Shown piece after piece: positions 8,505 through 16,692 of a stretch of 64,000 nt of DNA. The stretch comes from Bacillota bacterium (GTDB taxonomy: Bacteria; Bacillota; Clostridia; Christensenellales; Aristaeellaceae): assembly GCA_023459275.1 (NCBI GenBank), contig JAEWVC010000107.1:34981-98980 (forward strand). The letters run 5' to 3'. Under the pieces are notes generated by a model. It did no database searches. It saw nothing but the letters and a program-made list of their open reading frames with translations, and was not told where the DNA came from. Positions within the stretch are counted from its first letter, which is position 1. Every line of letters begins with the position of its first letter. The translations under genes were made by a program, and so were the position numbers.

Positions 8505-9308
8505 ATGAAGCTGGGCTTTCTTGGCGCTGGGAACATGGCCGGTGCCATCATACAGGGGCTGTTGTCGAAAAACGCCGTACAAGGCGCGGATATCATGATC
8601 TCCAGGCGCGACGCCGCAAAGCGGGCAAAACTGGCCGCAGAATGGGGCGTGCTGGAGGCAAAGGATAATATTGAGCTTGTAACCTCCTGCGATGTGGTGA
8701 TATTGGCTGTCAAGCCTTATTTTCTCCGGAAGGTGATTGAAGAAATCAAGGATTCCATCGGGGACAGGCAGGTGGTTTCCATCGCGGCGGGCTGGTCTTT
8801 TGCCGCTTTGCAAGAGGCCTTTTTGCCCGCAAAACCGCCTATATTGCGGCTGTCCGTCAATACGCCGGTGCTGACCGGGGAAGGCACGACAGTGCTGTGC
8901 GAGGAAACATCGTTTTCTCCGGAAGGAATGAAATGGGCGGAAGAGGTGTTTGCGGCGCTGGGGACTGTGCGCACGTTGCCGGAAAGGCTTCTTAATGCCG
9001 TAGTGGCCGTAAGCGGCAGCGGGGTTGCGTATGTCTATGCCTTCATTGAGGCCATGGGGGATGGGGCTGTGCGCCTTGGCCTGCCCAGGGACGCGGCCTA
9101 TGAAATGGCGGCCCAGACCATGATCGGAGCAGGAAAAATGCTGCTTGCTACGGGCAGCCATCCGGGGGCGCTGAAGGACGCCGTCTGCTCTCCGGCGGGC
9201 TCCACCATAGAGGCCATTTACGAGCTGGAAAAACATGGATTCCGCGGAACGGTGATGGCCGCCATGGATGCCTGTGCCGAAAAGCTTATCAAAATGTCCT
9301 CCAATTGA
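8505..9308 (+). CDS. proC: Pyrroline-5-carboxylate reductase ProC
   Basis: ProC catalyses the last step of proline synthesis, NAD(P)H-dependent reduction of pyrroline-5-carboxylate. The N-terminal Rossmann fingerprint LGFLGAGNMAGAII and the C-terminal signature (VSGSGVAYVYAFIEAM, HPGALKDAVCSPAGSTIEAI) are complete. I chose the ATG at 8505, 7 nt after AAGGGGG, giving 267 residues as usual for the family; a TTG at 8487 would add six unlikely residues. The gene has its own promoter just upstream and is followed 21 nt later by rnhA, which probably shares the transcript. Confidence 0.96.
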   Translation: MKLGFLGAGNMAGAIIQGLLSKNAVQGADIMISRRDAAKRAKLAAEWGVLEAKDNIELVTSCDVVILAVKPYFLRKVIEEIKDSIGDRQVVSIAAGWSFAALQEAFLPAKPPILRLSVNTPVLTGEGTTVLCEETSFSPEGMKWAEEVFAALGTVRTLPERLLNAVVAVSGSGVAYVYAFIEAMGDGAVRLGLPRDAAYEMAAQTMIGAGKMLLATGSHPGALKDAVCSPAGSTIEAIYELEKHGFRGTVMAAMDACAEKLIKMSSN

Positions 9309-9329
9309 CAAAAGAGGAGTTTACTTCGC

Positions 9330-9857
9330 ATGCAGAATCCTTCTACGCCGCTCAAACAGGTTCAGATTTATACGGACGGCGCTTGTTCCGGCAATCCCGG
9401 CCCGGGGGGATGGGCCGCCATTTTATGCTTCGGGGAGCACCGCAAGGAAGTTGCCGGCCATATGCCCGGCACCACCAATAACAGGATGGAGCTCTTTGCC
9501 GCCATCAGCGGTCTTGGCCTGCTGAAGATGCCTTGCCGCGTTCAGCTTTTTTCTGACTCCGCGTACCTTGTAAACGCTTTTGAGGAAAAATGGATCGACA
9601 GATGGCAGCAAAACGGCTGGAAGACGGCCGGGGGACAGCCGGTGGAGAATCAAGACCTATGGAGGCTTTTGCTGCAACAGATGAAGAAGCATCAAATCAC
9701 ATTCCATAAGGTGAAGGGGCATTCCGACCATCCAGAAAACAACCGCTGCGATGAGTTGGCCCGGGAGCAAATACTGGAATATCTTCGCATCAACGGCCAG
9801 AAGCCGCAGGAAACGCCAGATCCAAAGGCGGCCGCACCCAGCCCAGAAAAGAAATGA
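9330..9857 (+). CDS. rnhA: Ribonuclease HI
   Basis: RNase HI cuts the RNA strand of RNA-DNA hybrids, removing R-loops and primers. The DEDD active site is complete: D16 in IYTDGACSGNPGPGG, E54 in NNRMELFAAI, D76 in LFSDSAYL and D141 in NRCDELAREQ, with the helper H131 in KGHSDH. The handle-region residues KWIDRWQQNGW are of the E. coli type. The roughly 25 C-terminal residues after the catalytic core are proline-rich and probably disordered. It lies 21 nt behind proC. The next 340 nt contain no convincing protein gene but hold a promoter and a structured RNA. Confidence 0.96.
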   Translation: MQNPSTPLKQVQIYTDGACSGNPGPGGWAAILCFGEHRKEVAGHMPGTTNNRMELFAAISGLGLLKMPCRVQLFSDSAYLVNAFEEKWIDRWQQNGWKTAGGQPVENQDLWRLLLQQMKKHQITFHKVKGHSDHPENNRCDELAREQILEYLRINGQKPQETPDPKAAAPSPEKK

Positions 9858-9932
9858 TGCCCGGGGGAGGGGCTGATTCTATTTATAGAAATCCATATAA
9901 CTATTCGCGAAAGGATACTTTTACGAATAGTA

Positions 9933-9961
9933 TTGACAAAAAAACCAAGTTCTGCTATCCT
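9933..9961 (+). promoter_or_regulatory. Sigma-A promoter upstream of the structured region
   Basis: TTGACA (9933-9938, perfect) and TATCCT (9956-9961) are 17 nt apart, and TGC before the -10 forms an extended -10 element. The predicted start, near 9968, coincides with the first nucleotides of the structured stretch. Just upstream are a 7-bp inverted repeat, CTATTCG (9901-9907) and CGAATAG (9924-9930), and the palindrome TTCGCGAA (9904-9911), which could be operator sites. Confidence 0.8.
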
Positions 9962-9966
9962 TTTAT

Positions 9967-10198
9967 CCAAGGAACGGTTTGCCAGGCGGCTAACCGCCCC
10001 CTGGATATTTTTCTGGGCAGGATGCGGCGAGCCTTCGTATGGTCCGCAAACCACGCATCCTACGGAAGTCTTCGGCAGCTTCTGCCGGTTTCCCGCAAGG
10101 CTTTCAAAAGGCAATGCGCGCCAGCGCCATCCTAAGCGGTTTTCATCTGGCCTGACAAGGAAATCCCCTTACGCCGCAGCAAAAAGAGCCGTCTTAGG
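9967..10198 (+). ncRNA. Candidate structured RNA or leader upstream of the recombinase gene
   Basis: This 232-nt stretch has no credible protein frame but many nested complementary segments. By eye: CCA-GGCGG/CCGCC-TGG with a CTAA loop (9982-10004), an 8-bp perfect AGGATGCG/CGCATCCT (10019-10026 with 10054-10061), GGCAG/CTGCC (10074-10086), CGCA/TGCG (10094-10118) and GCCAG-CGC/GCG-CTGGC (10120-10151). The first bases CCAAGGAACGG (9967-9977) can pair, with one mismatch and one bulge, with CCGTCTTAGG (10189-10198), closing a multibranch fold. The 3' arm runs into the ribosome site of the next gene. No motif of SRP RNA, tmRNA, RNase P, T-box or a common riboswitch was recognised. It may be an independent RNA or a regulatory leader. 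Confidence 0.55.
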
Positions 10199-10201
10199 AA
10201 G

Positions 10202-11332
10202 GTGATTTTTACGGAATCAGCTTATCAAAAGAATGTGCAGGAAAAGCGTACCGAACAAATCCGTCAGGTCGCCAAGGAACTCCCCAAGGCTTGCGGAGAC
10301 TTTCTGCGCGCCATCAGTACCACCACAAGCACGCTGACCAGGCTGGCCTATGCCTATGACCTGCGTATCTTTTTTACTTTTTTGACCATGGAGCTCCCGC
10401 AGTTTTCCAGTATGGATGCGATTTATATGCAGGATGGAGATATAGAAAATATTACCAGGAAAAATTTAGAGCAATATGTCGAATATTTAACAATGTATTA
10501 TAAGAATCTGGAAGGTGAGGATAAGGCGGTCCTTGCTTCAAAGCCCATTACCAATCATGAGCTGGGCATTACCCGCAAGCTTTCCACGCTGCGCTCCTTT
10601 TTTGAATATCTTTTCTCAGGAGGCCGCATCGCCTCCAATGTGGCGACCCTGGTTCCCCTGCCCAAGCTGCATCAGAAGCCCATCCTGCGCCTGGAGAAAA
10701 GCGAGATCGAAACCATGCTCTCCGCTGTTAAGAGCGGCGATAAACTGTCGCCGCGCCAGCAGAAGTATCAGGCGCTGACCCGCAGCCGGGATTACGCCAT
10801 GCTCTGCCTTTTCCTGGGCACCGGCATCCGTGTCAGCGAGTGTGTGGGCATCAACCTGGAAGATATCGATTTCTCCCAGAACGCATTTCTGGTGACGCGC
10901 AAGGGCGGAAACCAGGTAATGCTGTATTTCCCCCAGGAGGTGGCAGACGCGCTGCTGGATTATATAGAGGAGAGAAATGAAATCGTTCCTTTGAAGGGGC
11001 ATGAAGAAGCGCTGTTTTTATCCCTGCAAAAGCGTAGGATCACCCAGCGGGCGGTGCAGAATTTGGTCAAGAAATATGCCTTGCTGGCCGCGCCGCTGAA
11101 GAAAAGGATCAGCCCCCACAAGCTGCGAAGCACATTCGGTACGAATCTTTACCATGAAACGGGAGACATTTATCTGGTGGCGGATGTGTTGGGCCATGCG
11201 GATGTCAATACCACCAGAAGGCATTATGCCGCCATGACGGAAGCCAGGCGAAAAGAAGCAGCCCACTATGTGCATCTGCCCAAAAAACAAGAAAACGAAA
11301 GCGAAAAAGCTTTGAAAGAGAAGGAAGAATGA
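10202..11332 (+). CDS. Tyrosine recombinase/integrase, XerC/XerD-like
   Basis: This is a site-specific recombinase of the lambda integrase superfamily, 376 residues. The catalytic set is complete: R210 in GTGIRVSE, K234 in TRKGGN, H306 and R309 in PHKLRSTF, H332 in LGHADVNTTRRHY and the nucleophile Y342. Residues 25-145 form the SAM-like core-binding domain. No phage genes lie nearby and lexA follows, so it is probably a chromosomal Xer-type enzyme rather than a prophage integrase. The start is uncertain: the GTG at 10202 lies inside the strong ribosome site AGGAAGGTGA (10196-10205), whereas the position with ideal spacing (10211) is ACG. The site also overlaps the closing helix of the structured RNA, suggesting translational control. 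Confidence 0.85.
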   Translation: MIFTESAYQKNVQEKRTEQIRQVAKELPKACGDFLRAISTTTSTLTRLAYAYDLRIFFTFLTMELPQFSSMDAIYMQDGDIENITRKNLEQYVEYLTMYYKNLEGEDKAVLASKPITNHELGITRKLSTLRSFFEYLFSGGRIASNVATLVPLPKLHQKPILRLEKSEIETMLSAVKSGDKLSPRQQKYQALTRSRDYAMLCLFLGTGIRVSECVGINLEDIDFSQNAFLVTRKGGNQVMLYFPQEVADALLDYIEERNEIVPLKGHEEALFLSLQKRRITQRAVQNLVKKYALLAAPLKKRISPHKLRSTFGTNLYHETGDIYLVADVLGHADVNTTRRHYAAMTEARRKEAAHYVHLPKKQENESEKALKEKEE

Positions 11333-11352
11333 ATCCCGGCTCAAAAGATTAG

Positions 11353-11366
11353 CGAACAAATGTTTG
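11353..11366 (+). promoter_or_regulatory. LexA (SOS) box upstream of lexA
   Basis: CGAACAAATGTTTG matches the Gram-positive SOS box CGAACRNRYGTTYC at 13 of 14 positions and lies 8 nt upstream of the -35 hexamer of the lexA promoter. Autorepression of lexA follows from established LexA biology. Confidence 0.88.
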
Positions 11367-11374
11367 ATTATTTG

Positions 11375-11403
11375 TTGCAATTGGGTTTCCCCTATGCTAT
11401 ACT
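11375..11403 (+). promoter_or_regulatory. lexA promoter
   Basis: TTGCAA (11375-11380) and TATACT (11398-11403) with a 17-nt spacer, about 33 nt before the lexA ATG and directly downstream of the SOS box. Confidence 0.85.
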
Positions 11404-11436
11404 TTACGCAAGAACACGAAATGAGGCGGTGGCTCT

Positions 11437-12045
11437 ATGAAAAAACCGCGTGGCGACAACCAACAAAAAATTCTGGAATTCATCAAGTCAGAGATACAGA
11501 CAAAGGGCTATCCCCCATCGGTGCGGGAAATCGGCGACGCGGTGGGGTTGAAATCCACTTCCACCGTCCACGGCCATTTGACCAGGCTGGAAAAGAAAGG
11601 GCTGCTCCACAGAAATTCCATGAAGCCCAGGGCGATGGAAATATTGGGCGGAGATTTCTATGCCCGCCTGCCCGCCGTTTCCGTACCGCTGGTAGGCCGT
11701 GTCACCGCCGGTGTTCCCATCCTGGCGGAGGAAAATATAGAAGAAAACCTTGCTTTGCCGGAAAGCATGGTGGGCGAAGGAACTTTCTTCGCGCTGAAGG
11801 TAAAGGGAGAAAGCATGCTGGGTGCCGGGATCATGGACGGCGATTATGTGGTGGTCCGGCAGCAGCCGGACGCCCAAAACGGCGACATCGTCGTGGCCAT
11901 GATGGACGATTCCGCAACGGTGAAGCGTTTTTACAAGGAAAACGGCATCTTCCGCCTGCAGCCTGAAAATCCGACCATGAAGCCGATCCTCGTGCCGGAA
12001 GTGACGGTCCTGGGGAAAGTCGTTTCCTTGTTCAGACGGTTTTGA
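11437..12045 (+). CDS. lexA: LexA repressor
   Basis: LexA represses SOS genes and cleaves itself when RecA filaments form. The winged-helix DNA-binding domain spans about residues 1-70 (GYPPSVREIGDAVGLKS). The cleavage site A91-G92 sits in GRVTAGVP, the catalytic serine is S126 in GESMLGAGI and the lysine K163 in ATVKRFY. At 202 residues it has the usual length. The ATG follows GAGGCGG. The gene is under its own SOS box and ends with a strong terminator. Confidence 0.97.
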   Translation: MKKPRGDNQQKILEFIKSEIQTKGYPPSVREIGDAVGLKSTSTVHGHLTRLEKKGLLHRNSMKPRAMEILGGDFYARLPAVSVPLVGRVTAGVPILAEENIEENLALPESMVGEGTFFALKVKGESMLGAGIMDGDYVVVRQQPDAQNGDIVVAMMDDSATVKRFYKENGIFRLQPENPTMKPILVPEVTVLGKVVSLFRRF

Positions 12046-12054
12046 GCTGGCATC

Positions 12055-12089
12055 AAAAACCCCCGGAGGCGCGCCTCCGGGGGTTTTTT
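12055..12089. terminator. Bidirectional terminator between lexA and rodA
   Basis: A perfect 12-bp self-complementary stem CCCCCGGAGGCG/CGCCTCCGGGGG (12060-12083) is flanked by AAAAA on the left and TTTTTT on the right, serving the converging lexA (+) and rodA (-) transcripts. Confidence 0.95.
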
Positions 12090-12110
12090 CGTCAAAATAG
12101 GGCTCTTATC

Positions 12111-13304
12111 TTAGGACCTGTGCCATCTGGTGCGAAGCTGCGGCGCGTTGACGGCGGCAGACAAACTGCGGTTCCTGACAACGTTCAAAACGAGGCCGAT
12201 GCCGGCCATGTTGGTCACCATATTGGAACCGCCGTAGCTTAAAAGCGGCAGCGGGATGCCGGCTATGGGCATCAGGCCCAAGGTCATGGCAATGTTCTGG
12301 AAAACATGGAAAAGGAACATGCTCATCACGCCAATGATGATCATTTTTCCGAATTTGTCCTGGGTGAACCTGGCCAGATACATCATTCGCAGGATCATCA
12401 AAAGATAGACAAGCAGGATGGCACCGCAGCCGATAAAGCCGAAAGCCTCGCCGATGGTGGAAAAGATAAAATCCGTCCAGTCCGCAGGGACATAATTGAG
12501 CTGGCTCATGGAGCCCTCCACGAACATGCCGATGCCCGACATCCCGCCGCGGCCGATGGCGATTTTCGACTGCATCATCTGATAGGCATCGTTGGAGGAA
12601 TACATTTCCGGATTGAAAAAGGCGAGGATGCGCGCAACGCGGTAACTGTCGCTGCCGCTGGCCACGGCCACCCCATAGACGGCAAGCACCAGCACGGCGC
12701 CAATGCTGACCATCCCGATAAGTATTTTAAGCTTGACGCCGCCGAAATAGAGCATGACGCCGAAGATAAAAATCAGCACCATCAGGGATCCCCATTCCGA
12801 CTGCAAAAGAATGAGGATGGCAGGGAAAATCAGCAGGGACATGATGCGGACAAAGTCCTTCCAGGTGGACATTGGTTCACTGTCTCTGGAGAGGACTCGG
12901 GCCATGACCATGATCAGTCCCAGTTTGGCAAACTCGGAAGGCTGGATGGTATATCCCCAAACGATGTTCATCCACGCCTTTACGCCTTCCACCTGGGAAG
13001 TTACGAGCACCAGAAACAGCAGGAACAGGCTGATGTAGTAAAAGAAACGGGAAAGCAGCCGGAGGCTTTCATATCTGAAAAAAGTGATAACACCCAGGAT
13101 GATGGGTGAGATCAGCAAAAAAATTGCCTGCCTTTGACCATAAAGCGAGCCAACAATATGATTCAGCAATGTTTTTTCCGCATCGGAGTCCACCGGATAC
13201 GTTGCGATGGTCACCGCCAGCACACCGAAGATCGCCATCACATAAGTCAGCAGGATCAGCGATATATCCACATGCGCTTTTGCGCGCCTATTCTCGCTCA
13301 ACAT
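12111..13304 (-). CDS. rodA: Rod-shape-determining SEDS glycosyltransferase RodA
   Basis: RodA is the membrane peptidoglycan polymerase of the elongation machinery, paired with a class B PBP. About ten membrane helices are visible, with the family signature around GRGGMSGIGM and PADWTDFIFSTIGEAFG, where the Asp is the conserved catalytic residue, and GIPLPLLSYGGSNM near the C-terminus. The frame can start at ATG 13310 or ATG 13304; the ribosome site AAGGAAGTGA is too close to the first and well spaced for the second, which I use. Its start overlaps the minD stop. It is the last gene of the maf-mre operon, and its partner PBP is two genes upstream. Confidence 0.93.
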   Translation of the reverse strand: MLSENRRAKAHVDISLILLTYVMAIFGVLAVTIATYPVDSDAEKTLLNHIVGSLYGQRQAIFLLISPIILGVITFFRYESLRLLSRFFYYISLFLLFLVLVTSQVEGVKAWMNIVWGYTIQPSEFAKLGLIMVMARVLSRDSEPMSTWKDFVRIMSLLIFPAILILLQSEWGSLMVLIFIFGVMLYFGGVKLKILIGMVSIGAVLVLAVYGVAVASGSDSYRVARILAFFNPEMYSSNDAYQMMQSKIAIGRGGMSGIGMFVEGSMSQLNYVPADWTDFIFSTIGEAFGFIGCGAILLVYLLMILRMMYLARFTQDKFGKMIIIGVMSMFLFHVFQNIAMTLGLMPIAGIPLPLLSYGGSNMVTNMAGIGLVLNVVRNRSLSAAVNAPQLRTRWHRS

Positions 13305-14107
13305 ACCCATTCACTTCCTTTTTTCTGTCTGCGGAACAAGCGGGAAAGGCCAGTCCGGGAATCCTTCTCTATCGCCGGCAGCGGCACATCCTCGCCCGAA
13401 AGGCGCCGTACAATGCGCTTGAGGGCTTCCTGCACATCGCCTTTGCCCTCAATGGCAGTCATGCGGGAAAGAAGATGCCTGTATACCTGGTCCGACTTGG
13501 GCACCACGCCCAAAAGGGGAAGATCCAGCATTTCCGCAACGGTTTTAGGGGAATACATATCGCCGGAGCGCACGAGCTCCGCCATTACCTGATTGATGAT
13601 CAGCATGGGCCGCGGAAGGCCCTCTTGGGTGATCAAGCCGCATACCCGCTCCACGTCACGCATGGCCACATCGTCCGGCGTAGTCACCAGAATGGTATCA
13701 TCCGCCGCGCCCAGCACGTTTTGAAACCCTCTTCCGATGCCAGCGGGGCAATCCACCAGCACATAATCGAACCTTCTTTTCAGCCGGAAGATGATGCGCC
13801 GGATATCCGCTGCCGTAACTTTTTCAGGCTCGCTCATCTGCGCCGCCGGCAGCAGGGAAAGCGTTGGATAGCGCCAATGGCTGACCAGCGCCTGCTTGAG
13901 CTTGCAGGCGCCCTTGATCACATCCGTAAGGTCATAGGCGATATGGTTTTCCAGGCCGAGCATCACATCCAGGCTCCGAAGCCCGATGTCCGTATCCACC
14001 ACCACCACCTGCTGCCCCCTGATGGCCAGGCCCACGGCAAGGGCAGCGGCAAGGGTGGATTTCCCTACGCCGCCCTTTCCGGAAGCGATCATCCAGGCCT
14101 GGCTCAT
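13298..14107 (-). CDS. minD: Septum-site-determining ATPase MinD-like
   Basis: This is a deviant-Walker ParA/MinD ATPase: ASGKGGVGKST at residues 8-18 with K11 and K16, VVDTDIGLRSLDVMLG, and YVLVDCPAGIG. The C-terminal GLSRLFRRQKK could form the amphipathic membrane-targeting helix typical of MinD. MinD normally works with MinC, and in many clostridia also MinE, from the same operon; neither is present here, and the gene sits alone between mrdA and rodA. The ATG at 14107 has GGAAAGG at 9 nt, better than the ATG at 14116, which directly abuts it. A role in positioning division or elongation machinery is inferred. Confidence 0.88.
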   Translation of the reverse strand: MSQAWMIASGKGGVGKSTLAAALAVGLAIRGQQVVVVDTDIGLRSLDVMLGLENHIAYDLTDVIKGACKLKQALVSHWRYPTLSLLPAAQMSEPEKVTAADIRRIIFRLKRRFDYVLVDCPAGIGRGFQNVLGAADDTILVTTPDDVAMRDVERVCGLITQEGLPRPMLIINQVMAELVRSGDMYSPKTVAEMLDLPLLGVVPKSDQVYRHLLSRMTAIEGKGDVQEALKRIVRRLSGEDVPLPAIEKDSRTGLSRLFRRQKKGSEWVC

Positions 14108-14126
14108 GCTGCACATCCTTTCCGGG

Positions 14127-16676
14127 TCACGGGGAGAGCTGGTTGCCGCCGGGCAAATCCGATTCTTCCGTACGCAGCGTCTTTTGATTCATATACCATT
14201 CAATGAACGCCCTGGCGGCCGGCGATGCCTCCGCACCGGAATAGCCGTTGGGGACAAAGGAGACAATGACGATCTCCGGGTTTTCATACGGAACGAAGGA
14301 TACGAACCAGGAATGGTTTTCCAGGTCGATTTTGGAGTTTTCGGCCGTTCCCGTTTTTCCGCACATCTCATCTGTATAATCAAAATCCTTGAAATACTTG
14401 GCGGCTGTACCGCCATCATCCACCACGCCCTTCATTCCGGCCTTGATGTAGGGCAGGTACTGGTCAGCACCCTCGATGGTATTGACCAGGGTGGGTGTCC
14501 GCTGGCTGACGATCTCGCCGTCCGGAGAAATCACCGAGTCCACCAGCATCAGGTTATATACCTGGCCGCCATTGGCCACGGCCGCCACATACCTGGAAAC
14601 GGCCGCCGGCGTCAGGAAGGTGATGCCTTGCCCGATAGCTGTCTGAATGGCATAGCTGCCGCCCCATTTGATGTCGTTGAGCTTGATATAAGCATCGCCG
14701 ATAACAGCCTGCAGCCAGACCATTTCCTTGGTCATGTTCAGTTCTTCCATCAGGATCACACGCATATTGGCAATCCAGGTCTCGCCCTCCGGGCCCTGGG
14801 TAGTGTTCACAGCCATGTCCATCAGCCGCTTCACACAGCGGTTCAGGCGCTCGTCATCATACACGATGTTCCGGCTGGCGCCGAAATTTTTCAGGTGCGT
14901 CTTCAGGGCGTTGAACACGATGATGGGAATGGACGTATCCTGATACGCCTCCCCCATGGCGCGGGTGGGGTCGTACAGCGTGCTCTGCGTGCCTACTACG
15001 CTGCGTTTTTCCCCCGGAAGATCAATGCCCGTTTTGGAGGTAAGCCCCAAGAGCGAAGCGTATTTGTACATGGTGTCTGTAGAGCTGCGCTCGTACAGGC
15101 GGCTGCCCAGCGTGAAGAAGAAATAGTTGCAGGAGTTTTTGATCCCATCCACAATGGTTTGATTTTGGTGCTTCCAACGCTGATTCGCCGCGATCCAGCA
15201 TTTGGGCGCCCGGGTGGGATCATCCTCATATTTTGTAAACGGTCCCAAATCGCTGATTTCCTCAGTAACAGTCAGTTCCCCTTCCATCAGTGCGGCCAGA
15301 CTGGTGCACATTTTGTAGATGGAGCCGGGAGCTCCGCGGGCCTGGATGGCATAATTCATCAGCAGGTTCCTGGGGTCCGTGGCAATCTGTTCCGCCTCAT
15401 CCCCCCCCGCGGTGAATGCGTTCAAGTCATAGGTGGGATAGTTGGCCATGGCCAGCACACGCCCCTGCATATCGACGACCATCAATACGCCATGCTCCGC
15501 CAGCTGGATAGGATATTTTTCCCAATCCCTGAGGCTGATGGCCTCCTTGTTGTTTTCCAGCCAGGATTGGTCCACCATCTTTTTCTCCTGGTTGGTGCGG
15601 GTGTTGTTAACGTTGTCGGCGATAGCCCTCTCTGCCTGCTGCTGGTAGCTGGCGATCAGCGTCAGCTTCACGTTGTTCCCGTCCTGCGGTTCCGTGGAGG
15701 AAAGCACCCGGGTCACTTTTCCCAGCCTGTCGCGTTCCAGTACCTTGTACCCCTGGCGGAGCGAAGAGTTCTGGGTCAGCCAATCCTCCATGGAAGATTC
15801 TACTCCGTCACGGCCGATGGTATCGTTGTAAGAATAGCCCTTGGCCTTCAATTCGGTCCACTTTTCCTGGGAATAGATCGCGCCTGTATAACCGATTATC
15901 TGGGCGGCCAGGGTGGATCTTGGATACACGCGCTTGGTGCCCATGGCGATCTCCATGCCCTGAAGAACCATGGACTGCGTTTCCACCTCGATTACCGTTT
16001 CATAGGCCACATCCTTGGCGATGACGATGGGCTGTGAGTTGAACAGGTTCATCTGCATTTCGGAATACACGGCGATGATTTTCAGCATCAGTGTCTCGTC
16101 CGTGCCGTCGGGGATCTGAAACCTGCCTTTCAGCCCCTGCAATCCGTTCACGCCCTCAATGCAGTCCTTGGCCGTGGGAAAGGATGTAGCGGTCAGATAG
16201 TGGTTGCTGCGCCACTGCCGCTCCCTCTCGGCAAGCACTGCATCGGAAACACCGCTGCCAAAGTTGAAGCGCCATTCCCCCGTCTCCGGATCGCGCTCAA
16301 AAACTGAGGAAAGAGATAGCTTTCCCCCATTCTTTTCAATGATATCGATGGTTTTTGTGATGGATTCTGTAAAGGCGGCGTAGTCGTCCTTGGAGTTCTG
16401 CGACCCATCCCTGTAAAAGGTGACGTTGTAAACGGACTCATCCTGGGCAAGGATCACAGAATCAGCATCGGTGATCATCCCGCGGCTGCCCCGCAGCGTC
16501 ACAGTGGTGGTGCGCTTGCTTTCAGCCTGGGAGTTATATGCCTCCGATCCGTAAAGCTGCATATCCATCAGCCCGCGCAAAAGATAGGCAAAGATCGCAA
16601 GGATGATAAGGATGAAAAACAGATACCTTCCGTTTGCCTGCAGAAAGGACCTCTCCTTCTCAGAACGGCTTGTCAA
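14127..16676 (-). CDS. mrdA: Penicillin-binding protein 2 (class B transpeptidase, MrdA type)
   Basis: This membrane-anchored transpeptidase cross-links peptidoglycan during elongation, normally together with RodA. There is one N-terminal membrane segment (about residues 17-37), a pedestal/dimerisation domain and the transpeptidase domain with S452-x-x-K455 in GSIYK, S515-C-N in the SxN position and KTG in CGKTGTAEN. At 849 residues it is longer than E. coli PBP2 (about 630), the extra length lying mostly in the pedestal and between the active-site motifs. The start is TTG at 16676, 8 nt after AAGGAGG. It lies between mreD and minD in the rod-shape operon. Confidence 0.94.
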   Translation of the reverse strand: MTSRSEKERSFLQANGRYLFFILIILAIFAYLLRGLMDMQLYGSEAYNSQAESKRTTTVTLRGSRGMITDADSVILAQDESVYNVTFYRDGSQNSKDDYAAFTESITKTIDIIEKNGGKLSLSSVFERDPETGEWRFNFGSGVSDAVLAERERQWRSNHYLTATSFPTAKDCIEGVNGLQGLKGRFQIPDGTDETLMLKIIAVYSEMQMNLFNSQPIVIAKDVAYETVIEVETQSMVLQGMEIAMGTKRVYPRSTLAAQIIGYTGAIYSQEKWTELKAKGYSYNDTIGRDGVESSMEDWLTQNSSLRQGYKVLERDRLGKVTRVLSSTEPQDGNNVKLTLIASYQQQAERAIADNVNNTRTNQEKKMVDQSWLENNKEAISLRDWEKYPIQLAEHGVLMVVDMQGRVLAMANYPTYDLNAFTAGGDEAEQIATDPRNLLMNYAIQARGAPGSIYKMCTSLAALMEGELTVTEEISDLGPFTKYEDDPTRAPKCWIAANQRWKHQNQTIVDGIKNSCNYFFFTLGSRLYERSSTDTMYKYASLLGLTSKTGIDLPGEKRSVVGTQSTLYDPTRAMGEAYQDTSIPIIVFNALKTHLKNFGASRNIVYDDERLNRCVKRLMDMAVNTTQGPEGETWIANMRVILMEELNMTKEMVWLQAVIGDAYIKLNDIKWGGSYAIQTAIGQGITFLTPAAVSRYVAAVANGGQVYNLMLVDSVISPDGEIVSQRTPTLVNTIEGADQYLPYIKAGMKGVVDDGGTAAKYFKDFDYTDEMCGKTGTAENSKIDLENHSWFVSFVPYENPEIVIVSFVPNGYSGAEASPAARAFIEWYMNQKTLRTEESDLPGGNQLSP

Positions 16677-16692
16677 ATGGATTTCCCTCCTT

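Noticed and set aside
9967..10198. Assignment of the structured region as 6S, SRP RNA, tmRNA or RNase P RNA
   Set aside because: The fold looks multibranched rather than rod-like and none of the conserved sequence blocks of those RNAs is present.
9854..10205. Two overlapping open frames of 93 and 90 codons between rnhA and the recombinase
   Set aside because: No ribosome site, no family resemblance, and the DNA is better explained by the nested helices of a structured RNA.
10202..11332. Prophage integrase
   Set aside because: No phage genes, direct repeats or tRNA attachment site flank the gene; the neighbours are housekeeping genes.
13986..16037. 683-codon plus-strand open frame
   Set aside because: Antisense to mrdA; its translation has no recognisable domain while the minus strand encodes a complete PBP2.
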